DNA of 64,000 nt from NCBI GenBank assembly GCA_965201085.1, contig CBDAVS010000015.1, forward strand, positions 310,001 through 374,000, given 5' to 3'. The translations under genes and the position numbers were made by a program. Position 1 is the first letter of the stretch; every line of letters starts with the position of its first letter. The notes beneath the pieces were generated by a model, which did not search any database, had not been told where the DNA came from, and saw only the letters and a program-made list of their open reading frames with translations. This DNA comes from JAPOUP01 sp965201085 (lineage in GTDB: Bacteria > Pseudomonadota > Alphaproteobacteria > Rhodobacterales > Rhodobacteraceae). Shown one piece after another: positions 9,201 through 21,191 of the stretch.

Positions 9201-10360
9201 GTCTGCGCGAAATGATCATTGGCAGGACGGCAACGAAGGGGCCGAGAGGTGTCGCACCCGGCTCCGTGATCGACGATGAACTGTTGGACAGTCTTAGCCG
9301 CGGGCAATGGTGGCAGCTCGCGCTTGGTGACGATGCGGAAGCGGCCTCCGTGGAGGCGCTCAATTCGCAGTTTTTGGCGCAGAGGAAAACGCTGGAGGAT
9401 CGATTCACCGACAAGGTAGAGAAGATCCGTCGAGGCGATGACCTGCCCCCTGGCGTCATGAAAATGGTGAAGGTCTTCGTTGCGGTTAAGAGAAAACTCC
9501 AGCCAGGCGACAAGGTCGCCGGACGGCACGGCAACAAAGGAGTGATCTCAAAGGTCGTGCCTATGGAAGACATGCCGTTTCTTGCCGATGGAACACCCGT
9601 TGATTTCGTTCTTAACCCGCTTGGTGTCCCTTCGCGCATGAATGTCGGGCAGATATTGGAGACCCATATGGGATGGGCTGCGCGCGGTCTCGGGCTCAAG
9701 GTCGATTCAGCCCTTCAGGAATACCGCAGATCAGGAGACATGACCCCCGTGCGCGAGGCGATGCGCATCGCGTATGGTGAGGAGGCGTGGAACGATGGCA
9801 TTGGCGACATGGATGATGATTCGCTTGCCGAAGTCGCGTCGAGTATCTCCGCTGGCGTACCGGTCGCGACACCTGTTTTCGATGGTGCCAAGGAAGCTGA
9901 TGTCAACGATGCGCTACAGCGTGCGGGTTTTGACAGGTCAGGACAGTCGGAACTATTCGATGGTAGATCCGGTGAAAAGTTTTCAAGGCCCGTAACGGTG
10001 GGGATCAAGTATCTGCTGAAACTTCACCACTTGGTTGACGACAAAATCCATGCCCGTTCAACTGGACCATATTCACTTGTTACCCAGCAGCCGCTGGGCG
10101 GTAAGGCGCAGTTCGGAGGGCAGCGATTTGGTGAGATGGAGGTTTGGGCATTGGAGGCCTACGGTGCTGCCTACACCCTGCAGGAAATGCTGACGGTTAA
10201 ATCCGACGATGTGGCAGGCCGTACGAAAGCATATGAGTCCATCGTCAAGGGCACCGATGGTTTCGAGGCCGGTGTTCCGGAATCATTCAACGTACTCGTT
10301 AAAGAAGTGCGTGGCCTTGGTCTGAACATGGAACTCGTGGAAGTGGAGGGAACGGACTAG
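6227..10360 (+). CDS. rpoB: RNA polymerase beta subunit
   Basis: 1377 residues from ATG 6227 (MTSSYLGQKRLRRNYG), chosen because GAAAGG lies just upstream and the N-terminus matches relatives; an upstream in-frame start would add 11 residues. The rifampicin region is wild type (SSQLSQFMDQTNPLSE, THKRRLSALGPGG). Catalytic-core motifs such as NIGLINSLATYARVN and GDKVAGRHGNKG are intact. Codon use is noticeably more A/T-rich between about 6900 and 8900 than at either end. rpoC follows after 91 bases. Confidence 0.98.
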   Translation: MTSSYLGQKRLRRNYGRIREVMEMPNLIEVQKSSYDLFLNSGDQPRPQNGEGIKGVFQSVFPITDFGQTAQLEFQGYELEPPKYDVEECQQRGMTYAAPLKVTLRLIVFDLDADTGARSVKDIKEQDVYMGDMPLMTPNGTFVVNGTERVIVSQMHRSPGVFFDHDNGKTHASGKFLFTCRIIPYRGSWLDFEFDAKDLVYARIDRRRKLPVTTLFYALGMDQEEIMKAYYETVNYRLREGDGWVTPFFPDRLKGVRPAFDLIDAATGEIIAGEGEKISPKAVRQFKNEGMVKEILIPFDQIVGKYVAEDFINEENGAIYVEAGDEITWGVDKSGEAYGTLKELLDAGITEIPVLDIDHVSVGPYILNTMAIDKNMNRHTALLDIYRVMRPGEPPTPETASALFDTLFFDDERYDLSVVGRAKMNMRLDLDAPDFHRTLRREDVVACVKALVDLRDSKGNVDDIDHLGNRRVRSVGELMENQYRVGLLRMERAIKERMSSVDVDTVMPQDLINAKPAAAAVREFFGSSQLSQFMDQTNPLSEVTHKRRLSALGPGGLTRERAGFEVRDVHPTHYGRMCPIETPEGPNIGLINSLATYARVNKYGFIETPYRKVIDGKVTDEVNYISATEEMRHTVAQANATLTEEGEFVNELVNTRIAGEHTIMPRSSVDLIDVSPKQLVSVAASLIPFLENDDANRALMGSNMQRQAVPLLQADAPFVGTGIEGKVAIDSGAAIQAGRAGLVDQVDAQRIVIHVTGDLDPGDPGVDIYRLRKFQRSNQDTCINQRPLVKVGDKVARGEVIADGPSTELGELALGKNVIVAFMPWNGYNYEDSILISERIVRDDVFTSIHIEEFEIAARDTKLGPEEITRDIPNVGEEALRNLDEAGIVYIGAEVGPADILVGKITPKGESPMTPEVKLLRAIFGEKASDVRDTSLRLPPGNFGTVVEVRVFNRHGVEKDERALHIERDEVDRLARDRDDELHILERNIYTRLREMIIGRTATKGPRGVAPGSVIDDELLDSLSRGQWWQLALGDDAEAASVEALNSQFLAQRKTLEDRFTDKVEKIRRGDDLPPGVMKMVKVFVAVKRKLQPGDKVAGRHGNKGVISKVVPMEDMPFLADGTPVDFVLNPLGVPSRMNVGQILETHMGWAARGLGLKVDSALQEYRRSGDMTPVREAMRIAYGEEAWNDGIGDMDDDSLAEVASSISAGVPVATPVFDGAKEADVNDALQRAGFDRSGQSELFDGRSGEKFSRPVTVGIKYLLKLHHLVDDKIHARSTGPYSLVTQQPLGGKAQFGGQRFGEMEVWALEAYGAAYTLQEMLTVKSDDVAGRTKAYESIVKGTDGFEAGVPESFNVLVKEVRGLGLNMELVEVEGTD

Positions 10361-10451
10361 CGATGGTGCGGGGGGCTGTGCAGGCCCTTCCCAACCCCAG
10401 AGGGCTGGAAACCCGGCCCACTGTTGATGCCCGTTCCAGAAAGGTAACGAA

Positions 10452-14999
<4,548 letters not shown>

Positions 15000-15008
15000 G
15001 CATTCTTT

Positions 15009-15033
15009 CCCGGCACCCGAATGTGTAGCCGGG
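15009..15033 (+). terminator. Weak stem-loop after rpoC
   Basis: CCCGGC (15009-15014) pairs with GCCGGG (15028-15033) around a 13-base loop, starting ten bases after the rpoC stop. No T-run follows, so it is at best a weak terminator or an mRNA-stabilising end. Confidence 0.25.
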
Positions 15034-15270
15034 AACCTTGCATGGTAGGATTGCCATTTTCCAGGGAATGTTAGCTCTGTCGATCCGCCTGTGAATATGC
15101 TCGGAATAGAACTCTATATCCGACGTCTTGTTTCTTTGCACCGTATGCTGGCTCGGAGCGCGATTCGCTTGGCAACGCTTGTTTCGGGCCATCTCATCGA
15201 TAAGCCGAACGACTTCATCGGGGACTTCAAGCATGACGTAATGAAGCCTGTCCAACGTTTCGATAACGTA
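15034..15270. other. Unassigned stretch flanking the ISNCY-A left end
   Basis: No convincing gene. On the minus strand a frame reads from the IS junction (IETLDRLHYVMLEVPDEVVRL...) to a stop near 15120. It looks protein-like and is cut by the insertion, but I cannot place it in a family. It does not read as the continuation of the alpha/beta hydrolase at the other end of the insertion. The last seven bases (TAACGTA, 15264-15270) are the presumed target duplication. Confidence 0.3.
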
Positions 15271-15417
15271 GTGTCCGGCAGAATACCGCCAGGCTGCGGA
15301 TTTTACACGGTAAATGATGGAATTCGCCTTGCGGAGAATCACCGGATATGGCAGTCAGGGGACGATTTCATCACAATATACCGCGGAATCCGCCAATCCT
15401 CTATCCGGGAGGCACCG

Positions 15418-16838
15418 ATGCGCAGGGTCCACGAACTCCAGCGGAGGCCCGGCGCCCCCGACATCAGGAGGATCGGGCCGACCCTGAAATCGAGGGACGA
15501 CATCCCGGCGATCCTGATCGGCCTCCAGGACCCCTGCGGCGACGAAGGGACCCGAAAGCGGCTGTCCGGGCTTCCGGGTCGGCTGGTGCTTCCCGGAAAG
15601 AGCCGCCGGGTCGGCAGGCCGGGGATGGAGCCGTTGACCATCCTGGTGCCCGGCGTTGTCAGGCAGGGTCCCGGGTGCGGTTTCGACCGGCTTCGGGAAC
15701 CGGCGAACCAGCACATCCCGATCCGGCGAAGGCCGAAGGCCGGGCCACGGATCATGGGACGGGGACGGATACGAATACCAACGTCTGGTTGACAGCGTGT
15801 CGCTCCTCACGCCGGAGCTTCCCGCCGAGGTCGGAAGGATGGTCGTGGAGAGGGGCCACAGGGTGGCCGCGGAAAAGCCCGGCGCCGCGTCGCGCGGCCG
15901 CCGTCATTCCTTCGTGGCCGGGACCGACGTCCACCATCCGACCGACCGCAGCCTGCTGATGGACGCGGCGCGGTGCATGGTCCGGGACGTGTCCCGGGCC
16001 TGCGGTGGGCTGGGGCTACGCGGCGGGCGGCGGAAGGAATGCCTTTGCGGAAAGCTCCGCAGGCTCTGTCCCGGTGCCGCCACGTCACGGCTCGCCAACC
16101 CGCGCCCGAGGGACGTGAAGGCGCCGCGCCGGCCCGCCCTGAAGCTGGCGGACAGGGCGGAGGCGGGCCGCGCGGAGATCGACGGCAGGTTGGGTATCCC
16201 GGGCCCATCGGACAGTATCCGGGGCTTCATCGGCCATGTCAGGCACCGGGCGGACCTGATCGGACGGCGGATCCTGAAGGGAGGGACGGTCCCGCACCGC
16301 GGGAAGGTGCACCCGATATCCGGGCCGCACACGCGCTGGATATCGAAGGGAAAGGCCGGGGTCCCGGTGGAGCCCGGCGTCCCGGTCCGCGTCCCTGAGG
16401 ACCGTCACGGATTCCTCCCGCACCATTCGGTGATGTGGGAGGGGAGCGACGTGGACGTGGCGGTCCCCATGGGCGGGGAGGCGCGGGCCCGGTTCCCCGA
16501 CCTGTCGGTGGTGAGCTTCGACCGCGGTTTCCACAGCCCCCCGGACCGGCTGGGGCCTGCCGGGATGCCGGAGCCGACGCCATGCCGCGCAGGGGCAGGC
16601 TGTCGAAGGCGGACCGCGTCCGGGAAAGCGGGGAGGCGTTCCGCGGGGCGCGGCGCGCCCACGCCGCCGGCGGGTCGGCCATCAACAGCCTGGAGCACCG
16701 CGGCCTGGACCGCGTCGGCGGCCACGGAAAGGAGGGTTTCGCCGGCGCCGTGGCGCTGGCGGTGCTGGCCGCGAACGTCACCGCCCCGGCCTGATGCCGC
16801 CGGCGAGGGAGCGCCCCGTGCTCCCCGCCGCCGCCTGA
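15418..16838 (+). pseudogene. Broken ISNCY-like transposase (copy A)
   Basis: It aligns along its whole length with the intact transposase at 17149-18564. The first ~110 codons run in one frame (MRRVHELQRRPGAPDI), then a small insertion near 15735-15745 shifts the remainder (DGYEYQRLVDSVSLL...), and a second shift near 16560-16580 destroys the C-terminal catalytic part. The helices around GRPGMEPLTILV and the FVAGTDVHHPTD segment are still recognisable. It cannot make an active enzyme. Confidence 0.8.
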
Positions 16839-17001
16839 CCGGGGCGTCCACCGGTGAACCGGCCCATGGAAGGTCCCGCCGCTGCGGGGCCCACACCGGC
16901 GTGCCCGCGGGCCGGCGGAGGCCCGGATGTTCACCATATGTTCCCGCCACCGACCGTCCCGTCGAAGCCCCGGGCGGTGCCCCGATCCTGTCACTAACAT
17001 A

Positions 17002-18795
17002 GTGTCCGCCAGAAAACTGCCAAGCTGCGGTTTTTTGTGGTAAATGACGGAATTCGCCTTGCGAAGAATCACCGGATATGGCAGTCAGGGGGCGGATTCG
17101 CCACCATATGCCGCGGAATCCGCCAATCTTCCCCTTCAGGAGCCCCCCATGCGCAAGGTCCACGACACCCAGCGGCGGCTCGACGCCCCCGACATCACGA
17201 GGATCAGGCTGAACGTGAAATCGAGGGACGACATCCCGGCGATCCTGATCGGCCTCCAGGACCTCTACAGCGACGAAGGGACCCGAAAGCGGCTGTTCCG
17301 GCTTCTGGACAGGATGGTGCTGCCCGGAAGGAGCCGCCGGGTCGGCAGGCCGGGGATGGAACCGTTGACCATCCTGGTGCTGGGGGTCGTGAAGCAGGGT
17401 CTCGGGTGCGGTTTCGACCGGCTTCAGGAACTGGCGAACCAACACATCCCGATCCGGCGAATGATGGGCCACGGATCATGGGACGTGGACGGATACGAAT
17501 ACCAGCGTCTGGTTGACAACGTGTCGCTCCTCACGCCGGAACTCCTCGCCGAGGTCGGAAGGATGGTCGTGGAGAGAGGCCACAGGGTGGCCGGAAAAAA
17601 GCCTGGCGCCGCGTTGCGCGGCCGCTGTGATTCCTTCGTGGCCGGGACCGACGTCCACCATCCGACCGACCGCAGCCTGCTGATGGACGCGGCGCGGTGC
17701 ATGGTCCGGGACGTGTCCCGGGCCTGCGGGGGGCTGGGGCCACCCGGCTGGCGGCAGAAGGAATACCTTTGGAAAAAGCTCCGGAAAGGCTACCTCCGGG
17801 TGGCCACGTCACGGCTCGCCAACTCCCGCCCGAGGGACGTGGAGGCGCTGCTCCGGCTCGCCCTGAAGCTGGCGGACAGGGCGGAGGCCAGCTGCGCGGA
17901 GATCGACGATATGTTGGGCATCCCGGGCTCATCGGACAGTATCCGGGGCTTCATCGGCCATGTCAGGCACCAGGCGGACCTGACCGGACGGCGGATCCTG
18001 AAGGGAGAGACGATCCCGCACCGCGAGAAGGTGCACCCGATATTCGAGCCGCACACCCGCTGGATATCGAAGGGAAAGGCCGGGGTCCCGGTGGAGCCCG
18101 GCGTTCCGGTCCGCCTCCTTGAGGACCGTCACGGATTCCTCCTGCACCATTCGGTGATGTGGGAGGGGAGCGACGTGGACGTGGCGGTCCCCATGGTGGA
18201 GGAGGCGCGGGCCCGGTTCCCCGACCTGTCGGTGGTGAGCTTCGACCGTGGTTTCCACAGCCCCTCGAACCGGCTGAGGCCTGACGGGATGCTGGAGCTG
18301 AACGCCATGCCGCGGAAAGGCAGGCTGTCGAAGGCGGACCGTGTCCGGGAAAGCGGGGAGGCGTTCCGCGAGGCGCGGCGCGCCCACGCCGCCGTCGAAT
18401 CGGCCATCAACAGCCTGGAGCACCGTGGCCTCGACCGGGTGCGGAGCCACGGAAAGAAGGGTTTCGCCCGCACCGTGGCGCTGGCGGTGCTGGCCGCGAA
18501 CGTCCACCGCCTCGGCCTGATGCTCCGGGCGAGGGAGCGCCTCAGGCTCCCCGCCGCCGCCTGACCGGGGCGTCCACCGGTGAACCGGCCCATGGAAGGT
18601 CCCGCCGCTGCGGGGCCCGCACCGGCGTGCCCGCGGGCCGGCGGAGGCCCGGATGTTCACCATATGTTCCCGCCACCGACCGTCCCGTCGAAGCCCCGGG
18701 CGGCGCTCCGACGGGCCCGGCTAGGGTCCCGTGAAGCCGGAATCCGCCGGATTCGGCCCGATCCCCGGAAAAACACGGGGTTTTCTGGCAGACAC
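17002..18795 (+). mobile_element. ISNCY-like element B, apparently complete
   Basis: 1794 bases bounded by GTGTCCGCCAGAAAAC and GTTTTCTGGCAGACAC, imperfect terminal inverted repeats of about 16 bases. Both sides carry TAACATA (16995-17001 and 18796-18802), a perfect 7-base target duplication, so this is a relatively recent, clean insertion. It carries one intact transposase gene. A non-coding tail of about 230 bases with strong GC-rich hairpins follows the gene and precedes the right end. Confidence 0.85.
17149..18564 (+). CDS. Transposase of ISNCY-B, intact
   Basis: 471 residues from ATG 17149, preceded by CAGGAG. A DDE-type catalytic set is visible: Asp168 in AGTDVHHPTD, Asp366 in SFDRGF, and Glu417 in VESAINSLEHRGLDR. 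The pattern of an N-terminal GRPGM helix and a terminal SLEHRGLDR matches ISNCY-group transposases as I remember them; an unusual IS1182- or IS5-like family is the alternative. No frameshift or missing residue is seen, so it is probably able to move copies A and D in trans. Confidence 0.8.
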   Translation: MRKVHDTQRRLDAPDITRIRLNVKSRDDIPAILIGLQDLYSDEGTRKRLFRLLDRMVLPGRSRRVGRPGMEPLTILVLGVVKQGLGCGFDRLQELANQHIPIRRMMGHGSWDVDGYEYQRLVDNVSLLTPELLAEVGRMVVERGHRVAGKKPGAALRGRCDSFVAGTDVHHPTDRSLLMDAARCMVRDVSRACGGLGPPGWRQKEYLWKKLRKGYLRVATSRLANSRPRDVEALLRLALKLADRAEASCAEIDDMLGIPGSSDSIRGFIGHVRHQADLTGRRILKGETIPHREKVHPIFEPHTRWISKGKAGVPVEPGVPVRLLEDRHGFLLHHSVMWEGSDVDVAVPMVEEARARFPDLSVVSFDRGFHSPSNRLRPDGMLELNAMPRKGRLSKADRVRESGEAFREARRAHAAVESAINSLEHRGLDRVRSHGKKGFARTVALAVLAANVHRLGLMLRARERLRLPAAA

Positions 18796-18844
18796 TAACA
18801 TATACCTGACCAGTGATCGGATCCATGCGAATCGGGGGACGCCG

Positions 18845-19440
18845 CCGACCGGTGCCCGCCGCCCGTGACGGTGGTCTCCGCCATCGGGGAGAACCCGCCT
18901 GGGAACGCCGTGCGGAAGGGAGAGGCGCCGCACTGGATGCTCCTGTCCAACGGGGGCGGCGACGGCATGCGGACGGCGGAGACCGCCCTGCGGCGCTACG
19001 GGCTGCGCCGGCGCATCGGGGAACACTTCAGGGCCCTGAGGACGGGGACGGGGATAAGGGACCGCAGGCCCGACGCCGCCGGTGACCTGCGCGGATGCCT
19101 CGCCTTCGACGCGATGACCGCGTTCCGGGTCCGGGACCTCCAGCTTCCGGCGCGGGAGAGCCCCGACAGCCCGGCGGAGCGGCACGTAAGCCCGGAAAGC
19201 GGCGGGGCGGTGGTCATCCACGCCGCGTACGGGCGCGTCATCGGCCAGAGGGCGCCGCCGGAGCCGGACATGACCGTGGCGCGCCACCTCACGCCCGTCG
19301 CCGGCCCCGCCGGGTTCCGCCCGACGAAGCGCCGGCCCCTGCCCGGAACCCGGAAGCCATGGCAGGGCCTGCGCATCCTCAACGTCGCGGAAACCCATGC
19401 CAGGGCCATACGGGCCCGGACGGAGCGGAGAAGGGAATGA
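18845..19440 (+). pseudogene. IS4-family (Tn5-type) transposase, C-terminal remnant
   Basis: The frame reads the C-terminal half of a Tn5-like transposase: an ENPPG/WMLL strand, a YGLRRRIGEHFRAL stretch corresponding to the Y-R-R-W-I-E-F-H signature, then LAFDAMTAFRVRDLQ and a final RPLPGTRKPWQGL helix. The catalytic N-terminal half is absent. The signature tyrosine-arginine-glutamate segment is partly eroded. It lies between the ISNCY-B right end and the IS4-like right terminus. Confidence 0.6.
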
Positions 19441-19557
19441 GCCGGTCACGTATGTGGGAGTGACAGGCCCCGAGGGACCCGGCCAGGGTCCCGTGAAGCC
19501 GGAATCCGCCGGATCCGGCCCGATCCCCGGAAAAACACGGGGTTTTCTGGCAGACAC

Positions 19558-19777
19558 TAAGTACGGCATCCCGAAATTCGTTGAAGCGAATCACCGCTAG
19601 GAAATCCCGCACATGGAGGTCCGCGGTGATTCCGGAATGTGTAAGATGGGAGCGGTCGCCCAGCCCGGCCAGGGTCGGTGCGTATACATCATGGCCAGCA
19701 CTCACCAACAGTGGGCCGACATATTTCCACGTCCGGCCACCGTACCATCAACCATGAACAAGGATGATTTCAGCCAT
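19558..19777 (-). pseudogene. Alpha/beta-hydrolase gene, N-terminal fragment with a nonsense codon
   Basis: Read from 19777 leftwards it starts MAEIILVHG, then an in-frame TGA at codon 10, then WYGGRTW, GPLLVSAGHDVYAPTLAGLGDRSHLT and a helix ending FNEFRDAVL, where the ISNCY-A right end cuts it. This is the start of the EstC/salicylate-esterase type of alpha/beta hydrolase: the oxyanion HG motif and the APTLAGLGDRSH signature are present, while the nucleophile elbow GHSYGG would lie just past the break. AAAGGA sits seven bases before the ATG. It carries two independent lesions, so it is dead. Confidence 0.75.
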
Positions 19778-20061
19778 ACGTCATTTCCTTTCGTGGGGAG
19801 TTGTGGTCCACCATTGGTCGAATTATGGTGCTCTTACCGGAATACCATCTATTTATCAGTTGTTTATTGGGATAATGCAACAATACCTCCAATGACATAT
19901 GGACTTCCACAGGAGGTTTCTAACTTACCAGGTGCCTTTGGAGACGGCGGCGGATGGGTCACGCGGGTCCCGGCCCTCTCCGAAGTGCGCTCCAGCGGCG
20001 CAGGCTTCAGACAGTGATCGGGATGCGATTCATCTCCTCGAAAAGAATGGCTGTTGACCTG
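19778..20061. other. Intergenic stretch, no gene seen
   Basis: A/T-richer than its surroundings (for example 19800-19920). It holds the ribosome site of the broken hydrolase and probably its promoter region. I see no supported reading frame, repeat or RNA gene. Confidence 0.5.
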
Positions 20062-20090
20062 TTGACAGGGCTACGTACGCACCTTATACG
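20062..20090 (+). promoter_or_regulatory. Sigma70-type promoter of the rpsL-rpsG-fusA-tuf operon
   Basis: Consensus TTGACA (20062-20067), 17 bases, then TATACG (20085-20090). A 215-base leader follows to the rpsL ATG. It supplies the str operon, which is cut off from rpoC by the IS nest. Confidence 0.6.
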
Positions 20091-20311
20091 GCGTGGACTT
20101 GGACGGGGTGTCCTCGTCAGACCCATATATACAGTGGTCACGATCCGGGCGGTCTTCGCTCCGATCCTCTGGAATTCCACCGCGTCGTTTCCGCGAACGA
20201 GGGGACGTATGCGGTTTTCGTGCTTTGCGGGAGCGTGAAGCACATACAAGAACTTCAGGGCATGGACACGCCCTGACCACACAGGTGCGCAAAACGGGGA
20301 ACGATACCCAG

Positions 20312-20683
20312 ATGCCTACGATCCAGCAGCTGATCCGCAAACCGCGGCAGCCGAAAGTGAAACGCTCGAAGTCGCTGCACCTCGAGAACTGTCCGCAGAA
20401 GCGGGGTGTCTGTACGCGCGTTTACACAACGACGCCGAAAAAACCGAACTCGGCCATGCGGAAGGTTGCCAAAGTCCGGCTTACCAACGGCTTCGAGGTA
20501 ATCAGCTACATACCCGGTGAAAGCCACAACCTCCAGGAACACTCGGTCGTGCTGATCCGTGGTGGTCGGGTGAAGGATCTTCCCGGTGTGCGCTACCACA
20601 TTCTACGGGGCGTGCTCGATACCCAAGGCGTCAAGGACCGCCGGCAGCGCCGCTCGAAATACGGCGCCAAGCGGCCGAAGTAA
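20312..20683 (+). CDS. rpsL: 30S ribosomal protein S12
   Basis: 123 residues from ATG 20312, with GGGGA upstream; the longer upstream frame reads through the leader and is not S12. The decoding-site segment TTTPKKPNSAMRKVAKV and the second streptomycin-site loop GGRVKDLPGVRYH carry the usual lysines, predicting the drug-sensitive form. First gene of the str operon. Confidence 0.97.
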   Translation: MPTIQQLIRKPRQPKVKRSKSLHLENCPQKRGVCTRVYTTTPKKPNSAMRKVAKVRLTNGFEVISYIPGESHNLQEHSVVLIRGGRVKDLPGVRYHILRGVLDTQGVKDRRQRRSKYGAKRPK

Positions 20684-20695
20684 CGGGAATAGCAG

Positions 20696-21166
20696 ATGTC
20701 CAGACGTCACGCCGCCGAGAAACGCGAAGTTCTGCCCGACGCCAAATATGGCGACGTGGTGCTGACGAAATTCATGAACAGCCTGATGATCGATGGCAAG
20801 AAATCCGTCGCCGAGCACATCGTCTATCACGCGCTTGATCGGGTCGAGAGCCGTCTCAGGAAATCGCCCGTCGATGTGTTCCATGAAGCGCTCGAAAACA
20901 TCAAACCTTCGGTGGAGGTCCGCTCGCGGCGTGTCGGTGGCGCAACCTACCAGGTTCCGGTCGAGGTTCGACCCGAGCGCCGACAGGCGCTCGCGATCCG
21001 ATGGCTGATCACCGCTAGCAGAAAGCGTGGCGAGAATACGATGGAAGAGCGTCTCGCCGCCGAACTGGCGGATGCTGTGAATAACCGCGGCGCCGCGGTG
21101 AAACGACGCGAAGACACCCACAAGATGGCCGAGGCGAACAAAGCCTTCAGCCATTATCGGTGGTGA
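20696..21166 (+). CDS. rpsG: 30S ribosomal protein S7
   Basis: 156 residues, standard length. The assembly-initiating protein of the small-subunit head, recognisable by MSRRHAAEKREVLPDAKYGD and the RVGGATYQVPVEVRPERR region. Twelve bases after rpsL and 25 before fusA, in the normal str order. Confidence 0.97.
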   Translation: MSRRHAAEKREVLPDAKYGDVVLTKFMNSLMIDGKKSVAEHIVYHALDRVESRLRKSPVDVFHEALENIKPSVEVRSRRVGGATYQVPVEVRPERRQALAIRWLITASRKRGENTMEERLAAELADAVNNRGAAVKRREDTHKMAEANKAFSHYRW

Positions 21167-21191
21167 TCCGGATCCCGAGGCCCTGAGAGCA

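Larger units (their letters stand above)
16988..19466 (+). mobile_element. IS4-like (Tn5-type) remnant, split by ISNCY-B
   Basis: It starts CTGTCACT (16988-16995) and ends AGTGACAG (19459-19466), an 8-base inverted repeat. The flanks GCCCCGATC and GCCCCGAGG share seven of nine bases, fitting the ~9-base duplication of this group. Only the 3' part of a transposase remains (18845-19440), so the 5' part was lost before or after ISNCY-B inserted near the left end. A second remnant with the same CTGTCACT end lies at 46209. Confidence 0.6.
15271..19557 (+). mobile_element. ISNCY-like element A, degenerate, split by an IS4-like element
   Basis: The left part, 15271-16987, begins GTGTCCGGCAGAATACCGCC; the right part, 19467-19557, ends GGGGTTTTCTGGCAGACAC. 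The two parts are joined in sequence by alignment to the intact copy B, showing that the IS4-like element (16988-19466) landed inside A. Flanks are TAACGTA on the left and TAAGTAC on the right, consistent with a 7-base duplication that has since changed. The transposase is frameshifted. Almost all differences from copy B are G/C in A and A/T in B. Confidence 0.75.

Noticed and set aside
8555..9529. 324-codon open frame antisense to rpoB
   Set aside because: Shadow frame; no ribosome site, no motifs, and the sense strand is clearly RpoB.
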